This document shows, in pieces, positions 10,129 through 18,552 of a stretch of 59,894 nt of DNA (its first letter is position 1; the number at the start of each line of letters is the position of its first letter). A program made the position numbers and the translations under genes. This stretch comes from CAVQJU01 sp963729215. Lineage in GTDB: Bacteria > Acidobacteriota > Vicinamibacteria > Vicinamibacterales > CAVVIG01. The notes below the pieces were generated by a model, which was not told the origin of the DNA, searched no databases, and saw only the letters and a list, made by a program, of their open reading frames with translations. The DNA lies in the NCBI GenBank assembly GCA_963729215.1, contig CAVSND010000002.1, forward strand, positions 1 to 59,894, read 5' to 3'.

Positions 10129-11179
10129 ATGTTTCGGAAAGCATGCGGCACGTTGCTCGTCCTCGCGTCAACCTCGTCTATGGCGTGGGCGGCCTGCCCG
10201 CCGCGCGATGCTATCGACTTGTCCCAGGCGACCGTGTGGAACTCGCCGCCGGATATCGCGAGTTGGCCTGTGACCGGGGCAATCACCCAGTTGTCGATGC
10301 GGCCCGGGCAATCGGCTGGGCTGTCATTTGTCTTCTCCCCAACACAACACATGGCCAAACTACACGCCCCCGGGCTGGGACGGGCCGATCCAATACACCG
10401 TTTGGGCTGCGGTCAGAATCAACGGCCAATGGCACACGTCCGGAATCATCCAGATGTGGCGTGAACGCCCGAGCACCGGCGCTCCCATCCTGACGGACTT
10501 CGCGCGGAACTGGGTCTACGACAGCCGCTGGGGCGCGATGGCGCACTATCAGCCACAAGTCGGCGAGCAGATGGGGTTCTTCGTGTCGGCCGGGAATGCG
10601 CGCGGCGTGGGCACGGTGACATCCGTGCGCGAGCGCACCAACGTCGTGGTCGTGTCGTTGCCGGCGGGTGACACGGGCGACTTCACGTTTCCTCCGGCTC
10701 GCTGCACAACGACCGCGATGGACTTCGACGGCGACGGCAAAGCGGACATCGGCGTCTATCGCCCATCGACCGGCCAGTGGTGGGGGCTGGCTTCGAGCAC
10801 GAACTACACCAGCTACGCGGTCGTCCATTGGCGGTGACCGGCACCGACATCCCCGTGCCGGGCGATTACGACGGTGACGGCAAGACCGATATCGCGGTCT
10901 ATCGACCATCCACGGCAAGTGGTACATGCTGATACTCGAGCACCAATTTCACGGACACGTACACTGCCTACCAGTGGGGAATGGCCAGCGACATCCCCGT
11001 GCCCGCCGACTACGACGGCGACGGGAAGACCGACCTCGCCGTCTACCGTCCGTCGACGGGTCTCTGGTTCATCCTGAAATCCAGCACCGGCTTCACCGGG
11101 GCAATGAGCTATCAGTGGGGAGCGAGCACCGACGTCCCGGTTCCAAGGCTCCCTATGGTGCAGGGTAAGCCTGGCGTGA
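10129..11179 (+). CDS. Secreted VCBS/FG-GAP repeat protein, frameshifted
   Basis: ATG 10129 gives a signal peptide (MFRKACGTLLVLASTSSMAW, then an AxA-type cleavage site). The next domain of about 170 residues is not recognised; it holds PGWDGPIQYTVWAAVRIN and WVYDSRWGAMAHYQPQVG. From 10720 on there are three FG-GAP-type repeats: AMDFDGDGKADIGVYRPSTG, DYDGDGKTDIAVYRPST and DYDGDGKTDLAVYRPSTG. They are spaced by W..L.SST......YQWG and PVP. Indels lie near 10350, 10838 and 10915. The end is uncertain because the frame runs on toward the convergent carbamoyltransferase gene; the stop at 11177-11179 is in the neighbouring frame. Likely extracellular; the function is unknown. Confidence 0.6.
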
Positions 11180-11203
11180 CCTCGTCAACGATCGCGAGTC
11201 GAA

Positions 11204-13085
11204 TCAATCGAGCACGAATTCTTGTCGCCAGGATTCGTCGACGGCGACCGCGCCCTGCTCCTGCTTCGCCAGCACGTAGTTCTCGAGCACGAGGACGTCC
11301 AGGTTCGTTCGCATGAAGCAGCGGTAGGCGTCCTCCGGCGTGCAGACGATGGGCTCGCCGCGGACGTTGAAGGATGTATTCACGACCACTGGGCACCCGG
11401 TGAGGCGATAGAACGCCTCGATGATGTCGTAGTAGAACGGGTTGGTTTCCCGCCGAACGGTCTGGATGCGCGCCGAGTAATCGACGTGCGTCACGGCCGG
11501 AATCGTCGAACGCGGCACGTTGAGCTTCTCAATCCCCCACAACGCCTTCGCCTCGTCCGGCACCTCGACACGCCGCGATGGGCACACGTCGGCGACGAGC
11601 AGCATGTAGGGGCTGTCGCCGTCGAGCTCGAACCACTCGCTCACGTGCTCGCGGAGCACCGACGGCGCGAACGGACGGAACGACTCCCGGAACTTGATCT
11701 TCAGGTTCATCACCGACTGCAGGCGCGGCGATCGCGGATCGCCGAGAATCGACCGGCCGCCGAGGGCGCGCGGGCCGAACTCCATTCGACCCTGCAGCAG
11801 GCCGATGATCTGTTCCTCGGCGAGCAGCGCCGCAATCCGCTCGGCGAGCGCCGGGTGCTCGTACCGTCGCGCGGCGTAGCCGTTCCGGCCGAGAAACGCG
11901 CCGATCTCCTCGTCCGTGAAGCGCGGCCCCAGATACGAGCCGCTCATGCCGTCCGCATAGCGCGGCGGCGCGGAACGAACCGCGGCAGACGAGGGCCTGA
12001 TCCCACGTCCCCGCCGCCTCGGGGCTGAGCCTGGGCTTCTCGAGGTGGCGATGCCAAAGGCTCATCGCGACACCTAGCGCGCCGCCGGCATCGCCGGCCG
12101 CCGGCTGAACCCAGATCTGGTCGAACACGCCCTCCCGCAGCAGGCGCCCGTTGCCGACGCAGTTGAGCGCGACGCCGCCCGCCAGACAGAGATCCCGCAT
12201 GCCCGACTCGCGCCGCGCAAAACGCGCGGTCTTGAGCATGACTTCCTCGGTGATCTCCTGAACGGACCGCGCCAGATCCATTTCCCGCTGCGTCAGCAGT
12301 TCCTCGGGCTTGCGAGCCGGCCCGAACAGCTGTTCGAAACCCTTGCCCGTCATCGTCAGCGCGTAGGGATAGGTGAAGTACTCGAGATTCATCCAGAGGC
12401 TGCCGTCCTCGCGAATCTCGATCAGGTGATCCTTGATGGTCTTGACGTACTTCGGTTCGCCGTATGGAGCGAGCCCCATGACCTTGTACTCACCGGAGTT
12501 CACCTTGAACCCGGTGAAATACGTAAATGCGGAGTACAACAGCCCGAGCGAGTGCGGGAAGCGGAGCTCGCGCGTCAGCTCGATTTCGTTTCCCTTGCCG
12601 ACGCCGACCGAAGACGTCGACCATTCGCCGACGCCGTCCATGGTGACAATGGCCGCCTGCTCGAACGGCGACGGAAAGAATGCCGAGGCAGCATGCGATT
12701 CGTGATGCTCGCCGAACAGCACGTCGCCCTCGTATCCCTCGAGCTGATCGCGGATGTCGTCCGCCATCCACAGGCGCTCTCCAAGCCACAGCGGCATCGC
12801 CATCAGATACGACCGCAGGCCCCTGGGCGCGCAGCCGACATACGTCTCGAGCAGGCGTTCGAACTTGACGAGCGGTTTCTCGTAGAAGCCGACCAGGTCG
12901 AGCTTCGACGCCGTCACACCCGCCTCACGCAGGCAGTACTCAACCGCCTTCGACGGGAAGCCGGCGTCGTGCTTCTTGCGCGTGAACCGCTCCTCCTGCG
13001 CCGCCGCGACGATGCGGCCGTCTTCCACGAGGCACGCGGCCGAATCGTGGTAGTAGGCGGAGATGCCGAGGATCCTGGTCGGCAC
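11204..13085 (-). CDS. Carbamoyltransferase (NodU/CmcH family), one frameshift
   Basis: GTG 13085 follows the DUF5989 stop directly. The N-terminal domain (first ~380 residues) opens ILGISAYYHDSAACLVEDG and contains AAAQEERFTRKKHDAGFP, LFGEHHESHAASAFFPS, TMDGVGEWSTSS, FKVNSGEYKVMGLAPYG and LCLAGGVALNCVGNGRLL. These are typical of the Kae1/TsaD-like fold that forms carbamoyl-adenylate. An indel near 11950-11990 leads into the C-terminal domain (GRMEFGPRALGGRSILGDPR, VNTSFNVRGEPIVCTPEDA). Corrected length is about 620 residues. The family O-carbamoylates sugars or antibiotics; here the target is probably a residue of the surface glycan, inferred from context. Confidence 0.88.
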
Positions 13086-13244
13086 TTAGAACAACGTGTA
13101 GATGAACGGCGCCACGGCGCTCGACTGCGAGAAGACGATCAGCAGCCCGAACAGGACCAGCACGACCACGATCGGCACGAGCCAGTACTTCTTTTCACGG
13201 AGCAGAAACATCCAGAACTCGGAGAGAACGCGGCCCTTGCTCAT
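13086..13244 (-). CDS. DUF5989 family small membrane protein
   Basis: A 52-residue protein starting MSKGRVLSEFWMFLLREKKY, followed by one strongly hydrophobic helix (LVPIVVVLVLFGLLIVF) and a short tail ending FIYTLF. Length and pattern match DUF5989. It lies between SxtJ and the carbamoyltransferase with 7 bp and 0 bp spacing, the order often seen for these three families. It is probably an inner-membrane accessory of the carbamoylation step; the role is inferred from linkage only. Confidence 0.8.
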   Translation of the reverse strand: MSKGRVLSEFWMFLLREKKYWLVPIVVVLVLFGLLIVFSQSSAVAPFIYTLF

Positions 13245-13251
13245 ATGATCC

Positions 13252-13647
13252 TCAAAACATTCGCCGATAGTGCTGGCGATCGCGGTAGCGGCTCGGGTAC
13301 GGCGACCACCCCGGCCACGCGCTCTTGCTGCGTGCGAGCGGGTCCTTGCCCATCAGCCGCCAGATAAACCCCATCGGAATCAGCACGACGACAAACAGCA
13401 GCGACAACAGAACACGTGCGTTGAAGTGACCGAGCGCGCGTGAAAAACGCCACCACCAGGCGCTTGGCACTCTGAGCAGCGACGGCCGGAACAGCCCGAG
13501 GACGAGCAGCAGCACCCCGATTGTTCCGAGCACCTCGGCGCGCGTCAGCCGCCCGCGCCAGGCAAGGATGAGGGCGATGGCGGAAAGCACTGCGCCAACG
13601 GAAATGCCAAACGAGCGCTCGGGGTTTTTGGGACCTCTAGAAGCCAT
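13252..13647 (-). CDS. SxtJ family membrane protein
   Basis: 131 residues with helices near residues 15-30 (ISVGAVLSAIALILAW) and 40-55 (LGTIGVLLLVLGLF) and again near 80-97 (VLLSLLFVVVLIPMGFIW). The diagnostic stretches are AWWWRFSRALGHFNARVLLS and the end FIWRLMGKDPLARSK. SxtJ is named from the saxitoxin cluster, where it neighbours a carbamoyltransferase. Here it heads the SxtJ-DUF5989-carbamoyltransferase run, so the three are probably one transcription unit. Molecular function is unknown. Confidence 0.82.
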   Translation of the reverse strand: MASRGPKNPERSFGISVGAVLSAIALILAWRGRLTRAEVLGTIGVLLLVLGLFRPSLLRVPSAWWWRFSRALGHFNARVLLSLLFVVVLIPMGFIWRLMGKDPLARSKSAWPGWSPYPSRYRDRQHYRRMF

Positions 13648-13705
13648 GTATGGAAAGCAAAGACGTTCTACGCGCGAAAAGGCGCTTTCGCTTAAGCTTA
13701 CCCGC

Positions 13706-15022
13706 TTACAAGCGGAAGATACGAGGCGACTGCCGGTTCCTGAGCGCGTTCCGGGTATCGACCAGAAGCGTATCGCTGTTCACGAGCGCGTCGTAGTCGA
13801 AGGAGGTGTGGTCGGTGCAAATCACCGCACAGTCGGGCTTCGCGGTCAGAGCCAACGGCAAGTCCACCGACTCGAGCGTGCGGCCGCCATGGATCAGCTG
13901 CGGGACGAACGGATCCGAATAGCTCAACTGCGCGCCGCGCTTCGACAGCAGCTCGAGCACATCGAGCGCCGGCGACTCCCGCATGTCACTGACGTCTTTT
14001 TTATACGCCACGCCAATCAGGTGCACCCGCGATCCGTTGATCGGCTTGCGCACGGTATTCAGCGCTTCGGCCACCCGCTCCACGACGTAGTCGGGCATCG
14101 CGGAGTTGATGGTCCCCGCCAGCTCGATGAACCGGCACTCGAATCCGTACTGCCGCGCCTTCCACGACAGGTACGACGGGTCGATGGGGATACAGTGGCC
14201 GCCGAGCCCGGGCCCCGGGTAAAACGGCATGAAGCCAAAGGGTTTGGTCTTGGCCGCGTCGATCACTTCCCACACGTCGATGTCCATCTTGTGGCACATC
14301 AGCGCGAGCTCGTTGACCAGGCCGATGTTGACGGCGCGGAAGGTGTTCTCGAGCAGCTTCACCATCTCGGCCACACGCGTCGAGCTGACCTGGACGACGG
14401 TGTCGACCGTGGACGCGTAGAGCAACGCCGCCGCCTCGCTGCTTGCGGCGCCGACACCGCCGACAACTTTGGGAATGTTGCGGGTGTTGAACTTCTGGTT
14501 GCCGGGATCCACGCGCTCCGGCGAGAACGCGAGGAAGAAATCTGCGTCTGCCTTCATGCCCCGGCTCTCGAGCATCGGCTGAACCACTTCGTCCGTGGTT
14601 CCGGGGTAGGTGGTGGACTCGAGGATGACCAGCTGCCCCTTCTTGAGCGTGGCCGCCACGGCTTCGACGGCGCGCACGACGTAGGACAGATCCGGATCCT
14701 TCGTCTTCCGGAGCGGCGTCGGCACGCAGATGTCGATGACGTCCATGCTGGCGAGTTCGGCCATGCGCGTCGTGCCGCGCAGCCGGCCCGCCTTCACGGC
14801 GTCGCTCAACTCGGCCTGCGATACGTCCGGAATATAGCTCCGGCCGGCGTTGATCTCGCCGGTCTTGAATTCGTCGACATCGAACCCGGAAACGTCGAAC
14901 CCCTGCCGGGCAAACTCGACCGCCAGCGGCAGGCCGACGTAGCCAAGCCCGATGACGCCGATTTTCGCTTTTCTCGTACGAATCCGGTCGAGGAGGTTCT
15001 GGTGGTTCGGGTTCGAGGTCAT
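13706..15022 (-). CDS. Nucleotide sugar dehydrogenase (UDP-GlcNAc/UDP-ManNAc 6-dehydrogenase type)
   Basis: 438 residues from ATG 15022. The N-terminal Rossmann motif is KIGVIGLGYVGLPLAVEFAR, followed by DICVPTPL and ILESTTYPGTTDEVV. The central domain has AFSPERVDPGN, VAEMVKLLENTFRAVNIGLV and GPGLGGHCIPIDP, with the catalytic cysteine in GGHCIP. The C-terminal NAD(P)-UDP domain has LIGVAYKKDVSDMRESPA. The enzyme oxidises C6 of a UDP-hexose(amine) to the uronic acid with two NAD+. The motif set resembles the WbpA/WecC branch more than glucose-specific Ugd; the exact substrate is not determined. The protein is intact. It lies between the SxtJ and GDP-mannose dehydratase genes on the same strand. 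Confidence 0.9.
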   Translation of the reverse strand: MTSNPNHQNLLDRIRTRKAKIGVIGLGYVGLPLAVEFARQGFDVSGFDVDEFKTGEINAGRSYIPDVSQAELSDAVKAGRLRGTTRMAELASMDVIDICVPTPLRKTKDPDLSYVVRAVEAVAATLKKGQLVILESTTYPGTTDEVVQPMLESRGMKADADFFLAFSPERVDPGNQKFNTRNIPKVVGGVGAASSEAAALLYASTVDTVVQVSSTRVAEMVKLLENTFRAVNIGLVNELALMCHKMDIDVWEVIDAAKTKPFGFMPFYPGPGLGGHCIPIDPSYLSWKARQYGFECRFIELAGTINSAMPDYVVERVAEALNTVRKPINGSRVHLIGVAYKKDVSDMRESPALDVLELLSKRGAQLSYSDPFVPQLIHGGRTLESVDLPLALTAKPDCAVICTDHTSFDYDALVNSDTLLVDTRNALRNRQSPRIFRL

Positions 15023-15053
15023 GAATGCGATGGCCGGCCCAACTGGTGCTGGG

Positions 15054-16049
15054 TTACCGCACCGTGGCACGCGCCGGAGCGGGTGTCGAGGCCAGCAGCG
15101 CCATGTCGGCGTCGACCATCATCTCCACCAGTTGCTTGAAGTTGACGGCCGGCGTCCACCCAAGCTCGGTGCGCGCTTTCGTCGGATCGCCCAGCAGGTG
15201 ATCGACTTCGGCCGGCCGCAGCAACGCCTGATCGACGCGGACGTACTTCTGCCAGTCCAGCCCGACTCGGGCGAAGGCGATCTCGATGAGATCCTTGACC
15301 GAGTGGCTGACGCCCGTGGCGATCACGTAAGTCTTCCGGGCTGATCCTGCTGCAGCATCAGCCACATCGCGCGCACGTAGTCGCCGGCAAATCCCCAATC
15401 GCGCTGCGCGTCCATGTTGCCGATCGGCAAGCGTGTCGGCCAGTCCCAGCTTGATGCGCGCGACGCCGTCGGTCACCTTCCGCGTCACGAACTCGAGGCC
15501 GCGCCTTGGCGATTCGTGGTTGAAGAGCATGCCTGACACGGCAAACAGGTTATAGCTCTCGCGGTAGTTCACCGTGATGTAGTGCGCGAACACCTTCGAC
15601 ACACCGTACGGGCTGCGAGGGTAGAACGGCGTCTGCTCGGTCTGCGGGACTTCTCTCACTTTGCCGAACATCTCGCTGGACGACGCCTGGTAGATCCGGA
15701 TGCCGGTGTCCACCTGGCGAACGGCGTCGAGCAGGCGGGTCACGCCCTGCGAGTTGAACTCGCCCGTCAGCATCGGCTGATCCCAGGAGGCCGGCACGAA
15801 CGACATCGCCGCCAGGTTGTAGATCTCTGTCGGCCGCACTTCGTCCACCAATCGCAGCAGCGACAGCTGGTCGAGCAGATCGGCCGGCTTGAGGACGAGG
15901 CGATCGACGATGCCCTGGATGCGCCAGAAATTCGGCGCACTGGACCGCCGGATCATCCCGTAGACTTCGTACCCTTTTTCGAGGAGGAGCTCCGCCAGGT
16001 ACGAACCATCCTGGCCGGTGATGCCTGTAATCAGTGCTCGCTTGGCCAT
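15054..16049 (-). CDS. gmd: GDP-mannose 4,6-dehydratase, locally frame-scrambled
   Basis: ATG 16049 (MAKRALITGITGQDGSYLAE) has a GGAGA site five bases upstream. The extended SDR Rossmann motif TGITGQDG, YGMIRRSSAPNFWRIQ, NLAAMSFVPASWDQP, the catalytic YGVSK with SSSEMFGK, and FNHESPRRGLEFVTRKV are typical of Gmd. It converts GDP-mannose to GDP-4-keto-6-deoxymannose. Between about 15345 and 15440 the frame is wrong and then restored. Removing three extra bases (one T and one C in short runs, one T near the end) recovers the expected LPIGNMDAQRDWGFAGDYV. The C-terminus (RPAEVDHLLGDPTKARTELG) is intact, so the gene is probably functional in the organism. Confidence 0.88.
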   Translation of the reverse strand: MAKRALITGITGQDGSYLAELLLEKGYEVYGMIRRSSAPNFWRIQGIVDRLVLKPADLLDQLSLLRLVDEVRPTEIYNLAAMSFVPASWDQPMLTGEFNSQGVTRLLDAVRQVDTGIRIYQASSSEMFGKVREVPQTEQTPFYPRSPYGVSKVFAHYITVNYRESYNLFAVSGMLFNHESPRRGLEFVTRKVTDGVARIKLGLADTLADRQHGRAARLGICRRLRARDVADAAAGSARKTYVIATGVSHSVKDLIEIAFARVGLDWQKYVRVDQALLRPAEVDHLLGDPTKARTELGWTPAVNFKQLVEMMVDADMALLASTPAPARATVR

Positions 16050-16120
16050 AAAGATCTCCAAATTGTACGGGGCGCTTCAGCGGATGGTCAAGGTATTCCG
16101 CCGGGTTACAATCCCACCGG

Positions 16121-17368
16121 ATGAACGACAGCGATCGGTTGCGCCTCGACGCGGAGGAAGCGGACAGAAGATACAACGACGCGCTCACCGCGGTCGATCA
16201 CGCGTTCATTCCCGCCGACGAAACACCCGGACCGGTCGTGCCCTGGCCCGACGCGGTATTGCCTCCTCCGGCCGGCCCGCACAGACCCTGGCTCCGCGTC
16301 GTGCATCGCTGGCTGGCGCCGGTGTTCGCGCGTCAACGCACCTTCGACAACAAGGTCGTCGACGCGATCGATGCGTTGACCGACCAGGAAGGCCAGGTCG
16401 CCTTCGCACGATTCCAGACGGCGCTCATCATCTTCCTCCAGAAAATCACCGCGTTCGTCGAAAGCAAGGATCGACTGGTTGCCGACGCCGCCGCCTCGCG
16501 GCTCGAGCAGCACGAGCGGCTTTTGAACCAGCTGCCGGACATCCAGACGCAGCTGGCCGTGCTGCAGCGCGCGACGCAGATGCTGACGCGCGCAAACCTC
16601 TCGAACCCTTCGAACCCTTCGAACCCCTCGAACCCCTCGAACCCCTCGAACCCCTCGAACCTCGACTATCAATACGTCGCCTTCGAAGATCGCTTTCGCG
16701 GATCAGACGATGAGATTCGCGAGAAGCTGCGGACCTACGTGCCGCTGTTTGCCGGCGCGAGCGACGTGCTGGACATCGGGTGCGGGCGCGGGGAGTTTCT
16801 CGCGCTCCTGAAGGCCGCCGGCGTCACGGCCCGCGGCGTCGACACCAACCAGGAAATGGTCGCCACGGCGCGCGAGCGTGGCCTGGATGTCGTCCAGGGA
16901 GATGCCCTGGCTTACCTCGAGTCGGTTCCCGACGGATCGCTGGGCGGCCTGATGGCCGCGCAGGTCGTGGAACATCTGACGCCTCCCTATCTGACACGTC
17001 TCCTCGGTGCCGCCTTTCAGAAGCTCAGGTCCGGCGCGCCGCTGGTCGTCGAAACCATCAACCCCGCGTGCTGGCTGGCGTTCTTCAGCAGCTACATCCG
17101 CGACTTCACGCACGTCCAGCCGGTTCATCCGGAGACGCTCCAGTACCTGCTGCAGGCCAGCGGCTTCGGCCGCGTGACCCTCCAGTACAGCCAGCCGGTC
17201 CCGGAACACATGAAAATGCAGCCCGTCGATGTCGCGGCCCTCGCGGCCGCAGGCGGAGAGGCCGCCGCAGTCGCACAGATGGCGCGCATCGTGAACGCGA
17301 ACGCGGCGATCCTCAACAACCTGCTGTTCACGCACTTCGACTACGCCGCCATCGGGTATCGCAGCTGA
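16121..17368 (+). CDS. Class I SAM-dependent methyltransferase with helical N-terminus and SNP repeat linker
   Basis: 415 residues. Residues 1-155 look helical. Residues about 160-181 are a Ser-Asn-Pro repeat linker coded by a 9-bp tandem array. The methyltransferase domain follows: VLDIGCGRGEFLALLKAAG (motif I), GVDTNQEMVATARERGL, DVVQGDALAYLESVPDGSLG, AAQVVEHLTP and ETINPACWLAFFSSYIRD. This pattern occurs in glycan-terminating or O-antigen methyltransferases. The gene diverges from gmd with 71 bp between starts and overlaps the next gene by three bases. The substrate is inferred to be a glycan from its context. Confidence 0.8.
   Translation: MNDSDRLRLDAEEADRRYNDALTAVDHAFIPADETPGPVVPWPDAVLPPPAGPHRPWLRVVHRWLAPVFARQRTFDNKVVDAIDALTDQEGQVAFARFQTALIIFLQKITAFVESKDRLVADAAASRLEQHERLLNQLPDIQTQLAVLQRATQMLTRANLSNPSNPSNPSNPSNPSNPSNLDYQYVAFEDRFRGSDDEIREKLRTYVPLFAGASDVLDIGCGRGEFLALLKAAGVTARGVDTNQEMVATARERGLDVVQGDALAYLESVPDGSLGGLMAAQVVEHLTPPYLTRLLGAAFQKLRSGAPLVVETINPACWLAFFSSYIRDFTHVQPVHPETLQYLLQASGFGRVTLQYSQPVPEHMKMQPVDVAALAAAGGEAAAVAQMARIVNANAAILNNLLFTHFDYAAIGYRS
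16601..16663 (+). repeat. 9-bp tandem repeat array (TCGAACCCY x7) inside a coding region
   Basis: Seven contiguous units: two TCGAACCCT, four TCGAACCCC and a last TCGAACCTC. They encode Ser-Asn-Pro six times and then Ser-Asn-Leu. A 9-bp unit keeps the frame whatever the copy number. The array joins the helical N-terminus and the SAM domain of the surrounding methyltransferase. Confidence 0.95.
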
Positions 17369-18468
17369 TGGAACAGATCGACGTCGCGGTGATTGGCGCG
17401 GGCGTAACCGGGCTGGCAGCCGCGCTCTCGGTGGCAGCCGACGGCCGGTCGGTCTGCGTGCTCGAACGTCATCCGCGGCCCGGACTCGACACCAGCACGC
17501 ACAACAGCGGTGTGATCCACGGCGGCATCTACTACCCCGCCGGGACGCTCAAATCGCGCCTCTGCATCGAAGGCCGCCCTCTCCTGTACGAGTTCTGCAA
17601 CCGCCATCACGTGCCCTTCGAGCGATGCGGCAAGCTCATCGTGGCCGCGGACGAGAGCGAGACTCCGAGGCTCGAGGCGCTCTACAAACGAGGGTGCGAC
17701 AACGGCGTCGACGGCCTGCAGATGGTCGATCGGGCGTTCATCACGAAGCGGGAGCCGAATATTCGGGCGGAGGCGGCAATTTTTTCGCCCGAGACGGGGA
17801 TCGTGGAAGCCGAGGCGCTCGTCAAGGCCCTGCTCCGTGCCGGCGAAGATGCCGGCGTAATATTCCTGCCGGGAACGAAGCTGGTCGGCGCCGACGCCAA
17901 CCCTGGCGGCATCGCGCTCCGCACCGATCAGGAGACCATTCTTGCGGGCACGATCGTCAACGCCGCCGGCTTGTACGCGGACGATGTGTCGCGGATGGTG
18001 GGAGGCGAGCGCTTCACCATTTATCCCGTCCGTGGCGAATACGCCGAGCTCGTGCCTTCGAAACGATCGCTCGTCAATGCGCTCGTGTATCCGCTGCCGC
18101 ATGCGGCCGGCCACGGTCTCGGCGTTCACGTGACGAAATCGACCGCCGGGAACGTCTGGTTCGGTCCCACCGTCCGGTATCAGGAGCGGAAAGACGACTA
18201 CGAGAACGATCGGCTGCCTGTCGAGGAATTCACGGACGCCGTGAGGGAGCTGCTGCCGATGGTCACCGTTGGCGACCTGCGCCTGTCGGGCAGCGGGATC
18301 CGCCCCAAGCTGCATCCGGCGACCGAGTCCTTTGCGGATTTCCTCATCCGGCGCGATCGCGACAACGTCCGCGTCGTCCATGCGGCCGGCATCGAATCGC
18401 CGGGCCTGACATCCTGCCTGGCCATCGGGGAGATGGTCGCAGCGATCGTGCGGGACGGGGCGGGCTGA
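17368..18468 (+). CDS. lhgO: FAD-dependent oxidoreductase, L-2-hydroxyglutarate oxidase type
   Basis: 366 residues; ATG 17368 overlaps the previous stop. The FAD-binding GxGxxG is IDVAVIGAGVTGLAAALSVA. Family stretches are LDTSTHNSGVIHGGIYYPAG, SLKARLC-like LKSRLCIEGRPLLYEFC, GTIVNAAGLYADDVSRM, YPVRGEYAEL and HVTKSTAGNVWFGPT. The end is DFLIRRDRDNVRVVHAAGIESPG. This is the DAO-fold pattern of YgaF/LhgO, which oxidises L-2-hydroxyglutarate to 2-oxoglutarate and passes electrons to quinone. Why it sits in a nucleotide-sugar cluster is unclear. Related DAO-fold oxidases acting on other hydroxyacids cannot be excluded. Confidence 0.85.
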   Translation: MEQIDVAVIGAGVTGLAAALSVAADGRSVCVLERHPRPGLDTSTHNSGVIHGGIYYPAGTLKSRLCIEGRPLLYEFCNRHHVPFERCGKLIVAADESETPRLEALYKRGCDNGVDGLQMVDRAFITKREPNIRAEAAIFSPETGIVEAEALVKALLRAGEDAGVIFLPGTKLVGADANPGGIALRTDQETILAGTIVNAAGLYADDVSRMVGGERFTIYPVRGEYAELVPSKRSLVNALVYPLPHAAGHGLGVHVTKSTAGNVWFGPTVRYQERKDDYENDRLPVEEFTDAVRELLPMVTVGDLRLSGSGIRPKLHPATESFADFLIRRDRDNVRVVHAAGIESPGLTSCLAIGEMVAAIVRDGAG

Positions 18469-18473
18469 GCTCC

Positions 18474-18552
18474 GTAGCTCGTGGCTCGTGGCTCGTGGCT
18501 CGTTTCCGTTCTCGTTTTCCGTTCTCCGTTTTACGTTTTACGTTCTGACGTT
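18474..18552. repeat. Composite low-complexity repeat: GGCTCGT array plus CGTTTTACGTT words
   Basis: Plus-strand units GTGGCTC/GTAGCTC are repeated about four times (18474-18503). They are followed by TTCCGTTCTCG- and CGTTTTACGTTTTACGTTC-like words to 18552. The element fills the space between the convergent lhgO and rfbD genes, and the rfbD stop codon TAA lies inside the ACGTAAAACG word. The same composite, in the same order and orientation, is found at 43673-43757. Confidence 0.85.

Noticed and set aside
13568..15139. 523-codon plus-strand frame opposite the UDP-sugar dehydrogenase
   Set aside because: Antisense shadow of an intact, fully conserved dehydrogenase.
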